Shown: positions 52,641 to 62,218, counted from the stretch's first letter. The stretch: DNA of 64,000 bases from JBDTSW01 sp963758845 (GCA_963758845.1 CAVWWX010000002.1:2356001-2420000), one strand, 5' to 3'. Program-made: numbers and translations. Notes: a model not told the origin generated them from the sequence alone.

Positions 52641-53239
52641 CCCCAGCCGCGCGGGGAGCGAACGAGGCCGCGCCCGCGCGGCGGGGCCGGCCGTCGACGG
52701 GAGCGCGCGAGCGCATCCTCGACGCCTGCCTGGAGGTGTTGAAGGCCGAGGGCTACGCGGGCCTGTCGATCGCGAAGGTCGCCGCCAAGGCCGGCGAGAA
52801 CAAGGCGCTCATCGCCTACTACTTCGGCTCCAAGCAGGGCCTGATCGCGGCCGCCGGGCGGCAGCTGGGCGAGTCGATCAGCAACGACATCCTTGGCGGG
52901 CTTGAGGACGCCGGATCCGTCGAGGAGATCGTGCGCGGGGCGGCCGACGGCCTCTGGGAGCTGATGGACCGCGACGAGCGCCTGGCGCGCGTCTACTTCG
53001 ACCTGAACGCGGTCTCGGTCGTCTCCGACGATGTCCGCGAGGTGATGCGCGAGGTCAAGGCCGCCTGGCGACGGGTCCTGACGGACCTCCTGGGCAAGGG
53101 CGAGGACGAGACCGCGGCGGTGCTGATCATCGCCGGGCTGGAGGGCCTGAGCCTCGAGCGGATCGAGCGCGGGGACACCGAGGCGCTGCGCCGCGCCCGC
53201 GAGATGTTCATCCGCGGGACGGTCGCCGAGGTGGGCTAG
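52637..53239 (+). CDS. TetR-family regulator of the R2lox operon
   Basis: A 200-residue regulator. A basic Ala-rich lead is followed by the helix-turn-helix RERILDACLEVLKAEGYAGL ... SIAKVAAKAGENKALIAYYF. TTG start overlaps the R2lox stop (TTGA), so the two are coupled. The ligand-binding half is unremarkable. It most likely represses its own operon through the palindrome in the 51598 promoter, with release by the oxidase's substrate or product. Confidence 0.88.
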   Translation: MTPAARGANEAAPARRGRPSTGARERILDACLEVLKAEGYAGLSIAKVAAKAGENKALIAYYFGSKQGLIAAAGRQLGESISNDILGGLEDAGSVEEIVRGAADGLWELMDRDERLARVYFDLNAVSVVSDDVREVMREVKAAWRRVLTDLLGKGEDETAAVLIIAGLEGLSLERIERGDTEALRRAREMFIRGTVAEVG

Positions 53240-53247
53240 ACGCGGCA

Positions 53248-53697
53248 CTAGACGCTCTCGCCGCGCTCGACGGCGGCGATCTGGTCGACGCGGCGCCCAT
53301 GGCGCCCGCCTTCGAACTCGGTCGCGAGGAAGCGCTCGACGATCTCCTGGGCGCTCCCGTCCTCCAGCCGGCGTCCCGCCAGCGCCAGCACGTTGGCGTC
53401 GTTGTGGCGGCGGCTCATCTCGGCCTCGTCGGGGTCGTGCGCGTTCACCGCACGGACCCCGTCGACCTTGTTGGCGACGATCGAGACGCCCACGCCCGAG
53501 CCGCAGACCAACACGGCGCGGTCGGCCTGGCCGCCGGACACCATCCGGGCCGCATCGGCCGCGTAGCGCGGGTAGTCGGTGGACTCCTCGGAGGTGGTCC
53601 CGACGTCCACGACCTCGTGGCCGTCCCCCTCGAGCAGGGGGCGGACCTGCTCCTTCAGGGCGAAACCGGCGTGGTCGGAGCCGACTGCGATCCGCAT
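53248..53697 (-). CDS. rpiB: Ribose-5-phosphate isomerase B
   Basis: A 149-residue isomerase (ribose-5-phosphate to ribulose-5-phosphate). MRIAVGSDHAGFALKEQV, the catalytic Cys in VCGSGVGVSIVANK and HNDANVLALAGR are all conserved. Minus-strand TATGCT (53711-53706) ends 8 bases before the ATG, so the mRNA may be leaderless. 23 bases from the divergent SnoaL-like gene. Confidence 0.94.
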   Translation of the reverse strand: MRIAVGSDHAGFALKEQVRPLLEGDGHEVVDVGTTSEESTDYPRYAADAARMVSGGQADRAVLVCGSGVGVSIVANKVDGVRAVNAHDPDEAEMSRRHNDANVLALAGRRLEDGSAQEIVERFLATEFEGGRHGRRVDQIAAVERGESV

Positions 53698-53705
53698 CGG
53701 CGCCG

Positions 53706-53713
53706 AGCATACT
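53706..53713. promoter_or_regulatory. Overlapping divergent -10 elements between rpiB and SnoaL-like gene
   Basis: Minus strand TATGCT (53711-53706) lies 8 bases before the rpiB ATG; plus strand CATACT (53708-53713) lies 7 bases before ATG 53721. The two hexamers overlap by 4 bases. The whole gap is 23 bases, with no ribosome site in either direction. Confidence 0.5.
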
Positions 53714-53720
53714 TGTGGTC

Positions 53721-54122
53721 ATGGCGGACCCCGGCGACATCGAGCAGACCCGCGCCGGCTTCGACGCGCTGTCCGAGCGCGGTGTCGACGCGATGCTGGA
53801 TTACGTCCACCCCGAGTTCGAGATGGAGACCTTGCCCGGCATCGCCGCCGAACCACAGGTCTACCGCGGCCACGACGGGGTCCGACGGTGGTTCGACAGC
53901 TTCTACGAGGTGATGGACGAGGTCAGGATCGAGCCCACGGCGTACGAGCCGATCGAACCCGGGCGCGTGCTGATGGAGTTCAGGATGACGGCGAAAGGCC
54001 AGGCGAGCGGGATCGAGGTCGTGCAGGAGGCGGCGGCGGTCGCGACGCTCGAGGACGGCCTCATGCGCCGGCTGGAGTTTCTGCTGCCGGGCCAAGAGCC
54101 GCCGCAACCCGCGCCGCGCTGA
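53721..54122 (+). CDS. SnoaL/NTF2-like protein
   Basis: A 133-residue SnoaL-like protein (TRAGFDALSERGVDAMLDYV, HDGVRRWFDSFYEV, RVLMEFRMTAKGQASGIEV). ATG 53721 is chosen over GTG 53715 because it fits a leaderless transcript from CATACT. Its last 62 bases overlap the end of tsaC on the other strand, an unusually long convergent coding overlap. Third SnoaL-like gene of the window; substrate unknown. Confidence 0.78.
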   Translation: MADPGDIEQTRAGFDALSERGVDAMLDYVHPEFEMETLPGIAAEPQVYRGHDGVRRWFDSFYEVMDEVRIEPTAYEPIEPGRVLMEFRMTAKGQASGIEVVQEAAAVATLEDGLMRRLEFLLPGQEPPQPAPR

Positions 54123-54676
54123 GCGTCCCCTCGCGCAGGAGCGACCACTCCCCCGCCTCGTAGCGGGTCACGTCGATCACCGTTGAGGGCTCGCCGCCCA
54201 GCTCACCCCCGTCGATCGCCAGGTCGACCCCGGCGGCGATCGCGGGATCCACCGCCTCGAACCGCGACGGGGCCGGGGCGCCGCTGGGGTTGGCGCTGGT
54301 CTGAAACACACCGCCGCGCGCACCGGCCAGCGGTCCCTCGATCAGGCGTATGCCCAGCCGCTCGAGGTCCTCGCGGCAGGCGTTCGGGTAGAGGCGGCGA
54401 GGGTTCGCGACCACCAGCGTCGCCGGGCCGGGCAAGCAGGGCGCCGATGGCCTCACACGTCGCCGGGCCGGACATCGAGAGGATCTCGCGCAGCTCCAGC
54501 GGCGCGAAGAACATCACCGCCGAGGGCTTGCCGTCGTCGCGCCCCTTGAGCGAGTGGATGCGCTCGATCGCAGCCTCGTTGGACGGGTCGCAGGCGAGCC
54601 CGTAGAGCGTGTCGGCGGGAAAGAGCGCCACCCCGCCGCCGCGGATGCAAGCCTCGAACGCGGCGGCGTCGCTCAC
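54061..54676 (-). pseudogene. tsaC: Threonylcarbamoyl-AMP synthase (TsaC/Sua5), broken by a +1 frameshift
   Basis: The N-terminal part (VALFPADTLYGLACDPSN, RIHSLKGRDDGKPSAVMF) and, in the next frame, the C-terminal part (LPGPATLVVANPRRLYP, GVFQTSANPSGAPAP) form one complete TsaC/Sua5 of about 204 residues that makes the precursor of t6A37 in tRNA. The frames meet at about 54433, where one extra base changes CTTCCCGGC to CTTGCCCGGC. The enzyme is nearly always essential, so a sequencing/assembly error is more likely than true loss unless a second copy exists. Overlaps prmC by ATGA and sits in the conserved prfA-prmC-tsaC order. Confidence 0.85.
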
Positions 54677-55511
54677 GGCAGGCCCACGACGACGCGCTCG
54701 ATCCCGGCCAAGTCCTCACGGGCCTCGACGCGCTCGAAGCCGGCGCGCCGGACCAGCTCGCCGACCGCCTCGGCCTGCCCGATCCCGACCTCGAGGCCGA
54801 TCGCCTCGATCCGCCCCTCCCCCACCGCGACTTCGCCCAGTAGCCGCTCGATCGCCTCCAGTCCGGTCGGGCCCGCGACGAGCGCGCAGCGGGGCTCCCA
54901 GCGCACGATCTCCGGCGCGAGTCTGTCCCAATCGGCCTCCGCCACATAGGGCAGGTTGGCGACCAGAAGGGCGGCCTCGGCATCGCCCGGCAGCGACCCC
55001 TCGGCGAGCTCGACCCGCTCGGCGAGGCCCAAGCGCCGCGCGTTCTCGCGCGCCAGCTCGAGCGCGGCCGGCGAGACGTCGGTGGCCACGACGCCCGTGC
55101 CCGGAAGCTCGGAGGCGATCGCCAGGGCCACGGCGCCCGACCCCGTGCCGACGTCCAGCGCCGTCGCCGGGCGCAGCTCCAGCGCGACCTCGACCAGCAA
55201 CTCGGTCTCGGGCCGCGGGATCAGCGCCCGGCCGTCCACCGCCAGCTCGAGGTGGCGAAAGCCGCGGCGGCCGAGGATGTAGGCGACGGGCTCGCGGGCC
55301 ACCCGCCGGCGCACCATCGCGCCGAAGCTCCGCGCCGCCTTCGCGTCGACGCCGCGCTCGGGATCGGAGGCCAGCCCGGCGCGCTCGATGCCGCTGGCCG
55401 CGGCCAGCAGGACCTCGGCGTCGAGCCTGGGGCTCTCGACGCCCGCGGCGGCCAGCGAGTCGGTCGCGGCCCCCAGCGCCTGGCGCACGGAGCCCGCGAT
55501 CGCGGCGCCCA

Positions 55512-55512
<1 letters not shown>
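54673..55512 (-). CDS. prmC: Release-factor glutamine N5-methyltransferase
   Basis: A 279-residue enzyme that methylates the GGQ glutamine of release factors. N-terminal helical domain, SAM loop LDVGTGSGAVALAIA, and the substrate motif is NLPYV rather than the common NPPY, a tolerated variant seen in some actinobacteria. AUG overlaps the prfA stop by one base (TGATG), coupling the methylase to its substrate's gene. Confidence 0.93.
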
Positions 55513-56585
<1,073 letters not shown>

Positions 56586-56622
56586 GCCCCTAGTGTGACG
56601 CGTGAGCCAGACTCCGAGCGCG

Positions 56623-57636
56623 TCAGGCGCCGGGCACGCGGTCGAGCACCTCGAGCGTCCTGACCGCATCGCGCGGATCGACCGGCGGCGGCCCCTCTCC
56701 GCGCAGCATCGCCTCGAACCGCCGGTAGAACTCGGGCCAGGCGCCGGCCTCGGATTCGACCGGTCGCTCCTCGTCGCCGCGCACCAGCCTCCCACAGCGC
56801 TCGGGCGCCACCCGGCCCCAGTCGCCGTTGGGGCGCAGCCCGGCCCGGAGGTCGTCCTCCTGGCCGTCGCCCGACGCGACCACGAACGCGGCCTCACTGC
56901 CGATGGCCTTCAGCCGGAGGCCCGGGGCCGGGGCCACGACCGATGCCCAGAGCCGGCTGACCACGCCCGAGGCGTGCTGGACCTCGACGAAGGCGTCGTC
57001 GTCACCCGGCTGGCCGCGGCGATGGTGGACCTCGCCACGGACCTCGGCGGCCGGGCCGAACAGGAGAAGCGCCTGGTCGACGAGGTGGGTGCCCAGGTCC
57101 AGCAGGACGCCCCCGCCCGCCTGGCGCGGCGTGTCGTAGCGCCACGCGCCATCCGGTGGATCGGGGCGCCAGCGCTCGAACCTGGACTCGAGGCTCAGCA
57201 TCTCTCCCAGCTCGTCCGCAGCGATCAGCCGGCGCAGGGTGAGCAGCTCGGAGTCCCAGCGGCGGTTGTGAAAGACGGTCAGCGGGACGCCCGCGGACTC
57301 CCCCAGCTCGACGACCGACTGCGCCTCGGCGGCGCTCGGCGCCAGCGGCTTGTCGACGACCACGGCCAGCCCGGCCTCGAGCGCCCGCGAGGCAAGCGGC
57401 GCGTGCGAGTCGTTCGCGGTCGCCACCACGACGAAGTCCAGGTCCTCGCGACGCTCCCAGACGGCCTCTGAACCGGCCTCGATCCGCGCGTCCGGGAAGT
57501 CCCGCGCGGCCCGCGCCCTGCGCTCCGGGTTGGCGGTCACGATCGCGTCGACCGCGAGGCCAGGCGTCGAGGCGATCAACGGCGCATGGAAGACCGAGCC
57601 CGCGAGCCCGTACCCGATGAGCGCCCCGCGCTTCAG
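56623..57636 (-). CDS. Gfo/Idh/MocA-family oxidoreductase with apparent CTG start
   Basis: A 337-residue NAD(P)-dependent sugar oxidoreductase: Rossmann loop ALIGYGLAGSVFHAPLI, the EKP-type motif as VVVDKPLAPSAAEA, and the C-terminal sheet domain (GVLLDLGTHLVDQALLLFG). No ATG, GTG or TTG exists in frame for more than 100 bases upstream of the homology. CTG 57636 overlaps the permease stop as CTGA, the same 4-base arrangement used by ATGA, GTGA and TTGA junctions elsewhere here, and gives a normal N-terminus. It ends the sugar-import operon and probably processes the imported sugar. Confidence 0.8.
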   Translation of the reverse strand: MKRGALIGYGLAGSVFHAPLIASTPGLAVDAIVTANPERRARAARDFPDARIEAGSEAVWERREDLDFVVVATANDSHAPLASRALEAGLAVVVDKPLAPSAAEAQSVVELGESAGVPLTVFHNRRWDSELLTLRRLIAADELGEMLSLESRFERWRPDPPDGAWRYDTPRQAGGGVLLDLGTHLVDQALLLFGPAAEVRGEVHHRRGQPGDDDAFVEVQHASGVVSRLWASVVAPAPGLRLKAIGSEAAFVVASGDGQEDDLRAGLRPNGDWGRVAPERCGRLVRGDEERPVESEAGAWPEFYRRFEAMLRGEGPPPVDPRDAVRTLEVLDRVPGA

Positions 57637-58847
57637 CTTGATGTCTGGCGCTGGCGACGGGTCACCGCGTCGACCGTCACCGCTAGAAGCAGGACGGCGC
57701 CCGTGATCATGAACTTGATGTCGGAGTCGAGCCCGAGGAGATCCATTCCGTTCGAGATCGACCCGATCACGATCGCGCCGAGCAGCGCCGACCAGACGAA
57801 CCCCCGGCCGCCGAACAGGGACGTGCCGGCGATCACGGGGCCCGCGATCGCGAGCAGCAGCACATCGCCGGAGCCGGACTGCTGGTTGACCGACAGGAGC
57901 CGGGAGGCCGCCAGGACGCCGCCCGCCGCGGCCAGCGTGGAAGCCAGCGCGAAGACCGAGACCTTGATCCGGTTCACCCGAATGCCCGCCCGCCGCGCCG
58001 CCTCCTCGTTGCCGCCGACCGCGAACACATGTCGGCCCCATCGCGTCCGCTCCGTGAGGAACGTGAAGATGACCGTGAGGGTGACGACGATGACGACCAC
58101 CAGAGGCACGCCGCGGGTGCCGTTCAGGATCGCGACCGCGGAAACGATCGCCGCACCCACCAGGACGATCCGTCCGACGATCACGGGCACCGGCTCGGCT
58201 TCGAGTTCGGCAGCCACCCTGCCCCGTCTGCGCATGAACAGGCTGGCGGCGTAGGCACCCACGGCCGCGGCCGCGAGCGCCCAGCCCACGGCCGGGTCGA
58301 AGAAGGTTGAAGTCAGGTCGGTGATGATCGACGGGGGCAGGTTGACCGAGCCCGTGTCGCCGAGCACCGCGAGCTGAGCCCCCTGCCAGCCCAACAGCCC
58401 GGCCAGGGTCACGACGAAGGACGGGATCCCGAAGACGGTGACCATGAAGCCGTTGAAGAGCCCGATCGCGGTGCCGACCAGCAGCCCGACGACGAGCGCC
58501 AACTCGGGCGCGAGCCCCTCCTTCACGCTCAGGACCGCCATGACCGAGGCGGCCAGGCCGGAAACAGCGCCGACCGAAAGGTCGATCTCGCCGAGCAGGA
58601 GGACCAGCACGACGCCGATCGAGATCGTCGCAACGGCGGCGATCTGCAGGCTCAGGTTCGAGAGGTTGGTGGCGGAGAGGAAATTGTCGTTCGCGATCTG
58701 GAAGATCGTCCAGATGACCGCGATCCCGAGGATGACTCGGATCGACCCGAGCTCCCCCCGCGCGAGCCGCTGCAGCATCGCCGCCGGCGAGATGCGTTCG
58801 CGGATCTCGGACTCGGTGGCAGGCGGTGCTTTGCCCTCGGCGCTCAC
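57633..58847 (-). CDS. Sugar ABC transporter permease (RbsC/XylH family)
   Basis: A 404-residue permease with about ten membrane helices. ATISIGVVLVLLLGEIDLSVG and GIPSFVVTLAGLLGWQG are hallmark stretches of the CUT2 family, and GGNEEAARRAGI is the ATPase-coupling loop. A 60-residue periplasmic or cytoplasmic insert with RRRGRVAAELEAE is longer than in RbsC and closer to XylH. Overlaps the ATPase gene by ATGA. Confidence 0.9.
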   Translation of the reverse strand: MSAEGKAPPATESEIRERISPAAMLQRLARGELGSIRVILGIAVIWTIFQIANDNFLSATNLSNLSLQIAAVATISIGVVLVLLLGEIDLSVGAVSGLAASVMAVLSVKEGLAPELALVVGLLVGTAIGLFNGFMVTVFGIPSFVVTLAGLLGWQGAQLAVLGDTGSVNLPPSIITDLTSTFFDPAVGWALAAAAVGAYAASLFMRRRGRVAAELEAEPVPVIVGRIVLVGAAIVSAVAILNGTRGVPLVVVIVVTLTVIFTFLTERTRWGRHVFAVGGNEEAARRAGIRVNRIKVSVFALASTLAAAGGVLAASRLLSVNQQSGSGDVLLLAIAGPVIAGTSLFGGRGFVWSALLGAIVIGSISNGMDLLGLDSDIKFMITGAVLLLAVTVDAVTRRQRQTSS

Positions 58848-59653
58848 AACGGCGCCTCCTCGGTGGGTCGCTCGCCGTTGCCGAACTCGGCCCCGGTGAT
58901 CGCCGCGACGATCTCCTCCTGGCTCGAGTCGCCGATCCCGTAGTCGCCGGCGACTCGGCCGAGCCGCAGGACGGTGACCCGGTCGGCCACCTGGAAGACG
59001 TCCGCGAGGTTGTGGGAGATGACGATCACGCCCAGGCCTCGATCGCGCAGCCGCTGGATCAGCTCGAGGATGTGCTTCGTCTGCACGACGCCGAGCGCCG
59101 CGGTCGGCTCGTCCAGCAGCACGAGCTTGGGCTCGCCGAGCAGCGAGCGGGCGATCGCGATCGCCTGGCGCTGGCCGCCGGAGAGCCGTTCCACCTCGGT
59201 TCGCACACTGCGGATCGTGGTCACGCCCAACGACGCGAGCAACTCCTCGGTCTTCTGCTCCATCGCGGTCTCGTCGAGCGCACGCGGGCCGTCGACGACC
59301 TCCTGGCCGAGGTACAGGTTGGCGACGATGTCGAGGTTCTCGCAGAGGGCGAGGTCCTGGTAAACGGTCGCGATGCCGAGCCCGGTGGCCGCCTGGGGCG
59401 AATTCAGCGACACCGACTGGCCCGCGAACTGCGTCTGGCCCTGGTCGGCGGGTTGAACGCCGGCGATGGCCTTGATCAGCGTGGACTTGCCGGCCCCGTT
59501 GTCGCCGACGAGGCCAAGCACCTCACCGGGGCGGATCTCGAGGTCCACGTCCTTGAGCGCCTGGACGGCGCCGAAGCTCTTGGAGTAGCCCTTCAGCGCG
59601 AGGAGAGGCTCAGAGAGAGGGGTCTCCGCAGCGGATGTCGTTGCGTGTTCCAC
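58844..59653 (-). CDS. Sugar ABC transporter ATPase, single-domain
   Basis: A 269-residue ATPase: Walker A GDNGAGKSTLIKA, signature LSGGQRQAIAIAR, Walker B LVLLDEPTAALG, switch His in ISHNLADVF. CUT2 importers usually use a duplicated ATPase of about 500 residues (RbsA, XylG); this one has a single domain, like FrcA, and must work as a homodimer. Next to the permease and binding protein. Confidence 0.9.
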   Translation of the reverse strand: MEHATTSAAETPLSEPLLALKGYSKSFGAVQALKDVDLEIRPGEVLGLVGDNGAGKSTLIKAIAGVQPADQGQTQFAGQSVSLNSPQAATGLGIATVYQDLALCENLDIVANLYLGQEVVDGPRALDETAMEQKTEELLASLGVTTIRSVRTEVERLSGGQRQAIAIARSLLGEPKLVLLDEPTAALGVVQTKHILELIQRLRDRGLGVIVISHNLADVFQVADRVTVLRLGRVAGDYGIGDSSQEEIVAAITGAEFGNGERPTEEAPL

Positions 59654-59690
59654 CTCACCTCTCCTCGCGCTTCAGGGTATCCGGGCGGGC

Positions 59691-60809
59691 CTAGCTGATG
59701 CCCGCCTCCTCGCACGCCTTGGCGTACTGCCCGGTGCAGATCTCGTCCACCGGGTACACCTCGTCGGCGACGATCGTGTCGTTGACGTTCTCCGCCGTGA
59801 CGGGGATCGTCTCGATGAGCACGGTGGGCACCTGCTCGGTGCCGTTGTCGGTCTCGCTGGTCACCAGGTCTGACGAGGGCTCCTCGCCGTTCGCCACAGC
59901 CACCGCCAGCTCGGCGGCGTTCTCCGCCAGCGGCTGGATCGGCTTGTAGACCGTCATGTACTGCTCGCCGGCAATGACGCGCTGAACGCCGGTCAGCTCG
60001 GCGTCCTGGCCGGTAACCGGGATTTCCTCAGGGTTCATCCCGGCGCCCTTCATCGCGGCGATCACGCCGCCGGCAGTGCCGTCGTTCGGCGCATAGACGC
60101 CCTTGATCTCGTCCTCGCCGATTTCGGTGATCGCCTGCTCCATCAGGCGCTGGGCGTTCTCCGGCAGCCAGTCGGGCGTGTCGGCCTCCTCAGCGACTTC
60201 GACACCCTCCTCCTCGAAGACCTCATTCGAGCCCTCCTTGAAGAGTGCCGCGTTGTTGTCCTTCGGGTCGCCGTTGAGCTTCACGATCGGCCCCGTGTCG
60301 TTCCCGTCCTCGACGAGCCTCTCGGTGAGCGACTCGGCCTGCTGGCGGCCGACCTCGAGGCTGTCGAACGCGACGTAGTAGTCGAGGTCCGTGTCGAGGA
60401 TCAGGCGGTCATAGGAGATAACCGGGATGTCGGCGGCCTTTGCGCTCGCCGCGAGCGAGCCCGCGGTGGTCGAGTCGACCGGGTCGAGGACCATCACGTC
60501 GACGCCCTCCGTCACCGCGGCTTCGACCTGCTGCTGCTGCTTGGCCGGATCCTGGTCGGCGTTCTGGTACAGGATCTCGCAATCCGGGCAGAGCTCATCG
60601 ACCTTGGCCTCGAACAGCGGCTTGTCGAGCGACTCGTAGCGCGCCGTCTGCGTCTCCGGCAACAGGAACGCGATGGTTCCGCCGGAGGCGCTCTCGTCAC
60701 CGCCGGAGTCGCCTCCGTCATCGTCGTCGCCGCAGGCGCCGATCGCCAGCGCTGCAAAGAGCGCGGCGAAGGCCACGAGCAGCGAGCGCATCTGCGTCTG
60801 CGTCCTCAT
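59691..60809 (-). CDS. Sugar-binding lipoprotein (XylF/ChvE-like)
   Basis: A 372-residue periplasmic-binding-type lipoprotein. Lipobox is IGAC (Cys26) followed by an acidic DDDDGGDSGG linker. The pentose-binding fold reads NADQDPAKQQQQVEAAVTEG, VMVLDPVDSTTAGSLA, VISYDRLILDTDLDYYVAFD and GVYAPNDGTAGGVIAA, close to XylF/ChvE. Likely ligand is xylose or a related sugar. GGGAG precedes the start. Gene order ROK-binding protein-ATPase-permease-oxidoreductase. Confidence 0.9.
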   Translation of the reverse strand: MRTQTQMRSLLVAFAALFAALAIGACGDDDDGGDSGGDESASGGTIAFLLPETQTARYESLDKPLFEAKVDELCPDCEILYQNADQDPAKQQQQVEAAVTEGVDVMVLDPVDSTTAGSLAASAKAADIPVISYDRLILDTDLDYYVAFDSLEVGRQQAESLTERLVEDGNDTGPIVKLNGDPKDNNAALFKEGSNEVFEEEGVEVAEEADTPDWLPENAQRLMEQAITEIGEDEIKGVYAPNDGTAGGVIAAMKGAGMNPEEIPVTGQDAELTGVQRVIAGEQYMTVYKPIQPLAENAAELAVAVANGEEPSSDLVTSETDNGTEQVPTVLIETIPVTAENVNDTIVADEVYPVDEICTGQYAKACEEAGIS

Positions 60810-60823
60810 GGGTGCTCCCTTCG

Positions 60824-60835
60824 TTTGTGGGTTGT
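60824..60835 (-). promoter_or_regulatory. Operator-like element upstream of the sugar-binding protein
   Basis: The plus-strand TTTGTGGGTTGT resembles TCTGTGGGGGTTTGT at 62084-62098, which lies over the ROK promoter. Two related sites in the only two leaders of this operon suggest the ROK repressor site. Confidence 0.35.
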
Positions 60836-60855
60836 ATGGGTGCTCAAGTTCATGC

Positions 60856-62082
60856 TCATGCCGCCTGGCTCAGCTCCGGCGCGGCGAAGCGGTCGGGCTC
60901 GCGCATCACGAGGGCCAGGGCGCCGAGCATCTCGGCGCGTTCCCCCAGCACGCCGGCGACGATCTCGGTGTCGGCCGCGGCGCTTGGGATCGCGCTCCGG
61001 CGCACCACCTCGCGCACCGGGTCCAGCAGCGTGTCGCCGGCCAGGCTGAGGTCGCCGCCGATCACGACGCACTCCGGGTTGACGATGTTGCAGAGGTTCG
61101 CCACGGCGATGCCGATCGCGCGGCCGGCGTCGTCGATCAGGCGGCGGGCAGCGGCATCACCGGAATCGGCGAGCTCCAGCATCCGCCGGGTCGAGATCTC
61201 CTCCTGCCGGCTCAGGCTGAGCTGGTGAGCGACCGCGCGCGCCGAGGCGATGGTCTCCAGGCAGCCGCGGTTGCCGCAGCGGCAGACCGGGCCGCCCGGG
61301 GCAAGCACGGTATGGCCGATCTCCCCGGCGGTTCCGCCCACGCCATGGGTCAGCCGCCCGTCGCTGATCAGCCCGCCGCCGATGCCAGACGCCACTTTCA
61401 GGTAGGCGATCTCGGTGCGGCCCTTGGCCGCCCCCCAGACCAACTCGGCGAGGGCGCCGAGGTTGGCGTCGTTCTCGACGACCACCGGCAGGCCAAGCCG
61501 CTCGCCGGCCTCGGCCACCACGTCGAAGCCCACCCAACCCGGGAGGATCGACGAGTCCTGGACCGTGCCGGAGGCGCGATTGATCGGGGCCGGGATGCCC
61601 ATGACCGCGCCGATCACCCGGCTGCGGTCGACCCCGGCCTCGGCCAGGACCTGCTCGACGTCCTCCGCGGCGGCTCGCAGTCCGTCGTCGGCGGAATGGT
61701 CGACGTCCAGGTCGCGCCAGGTCTCGGCGAGGACGGTGTGGGAGAGGTCCGAGACGGCAACCCGCACGTGGCGGTGGCCGAAGTCGATCGCCAGCGCCAG
61801 GCCGGCGGCGCTGTCAAGCGAGACCATGACGCCGGGGCGGCCGGCGTGCGGGGACTCGCCCTGGGGATGGCCGTCGCGCTCGCTCACGAGGCCGCTGTCG
61901 ATCAGGTCGCCGACGATCGAGGAGATCGTCGAGCGCGAGAGCTCGGTCATCCGCGCCAGGTCCGCGCGGCTCGCGGCGCCGCGCTCACGCAGGGCGTCCA
62001 TCACCCGCCTTCGGTTGCCCTCCCGCAGGGAGGCCAGAGAGCCGCTCCTCCTCGAACTCATCAGCGAGCGAATCCATTTCAC
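60856..62082 (-). CDS. ROK-family transcriptional repressor
   Basis: A 408-residue regulator: N-terminal winged helix (NRRRVMDALRERGAASRADL) and a ROK sugar-kinase-like domain with the zinc motif CRCGNRGCLET and the DFGHRHVRVAVSDL phosphate loop. XylR- and NagC-type ROK repressors sense the sugar and control its transporter, matching the downstream importer. GTG 62082 or ATG 62061 could start; neither has a good ribosome site. Confidence 0.88.
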   Translation of the reverse strand: MKWIRSLMSSRRSGSLASLREGNRRRVMDALRERGAASRADLARMTELSRSTISSIVGDLIDSGLVSERDGHPQGESPHAGRPGVMVSLDSAAGLALAIDFGHRHVRVAVSDLSHTVLAETWRDLDVDHSADDGLRAAAEDVEQVLAEAGVDRSRVIGAVMGIPAPINRASGTVQDSSILPGWVGFDVVAEAGERLGLPVVVENDANLGALAELVWGAAKGRTEIAYLKVASGIGGGLISDGRLTHGVGGTAGEIGHTVLAPGGPVCRCGNRGCLETIASARAVAHQLSLSRQEEISTRRMLELADSGDAAARRLIDDAGRAIGIAVANLCNIVNPECVVIGGDLSLAGDTLLDPVREVVRRSAIPSAAADTEIVAGVLGERAEMLGALALVMREPDRFAAPELSQAA

Positions 62083-62083
62083 A

Positions 62084-62101
62084 TCTGTGGGGGTTTGTCA
62101 A
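62084..62101 (-). promoter_or_regulatory. ROK promoter -35 and operator-like element
   Basis: TTGACA on the minus strand (62101-62096) is followed by the AAACCCCCACAGA element that recurs upstream of the binding-protein gene. A -10 near 62078-62073 (AATGGA) is poor. If used, transcription starts close to ATG 62061, favouring that start. Confidence 0.35.
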
Positions 62102-62218
62102 GACCTTGTTAAAAGAAAGGTCCGATCGGGGGGTTGAATGTGAGAGTTCCGTTCAATTCCAGCCGTCGACGCCCGCGCGACCCCCGATTCGTGTCCGCAG
62201 CCTGTCGTTAGTTGGCGG

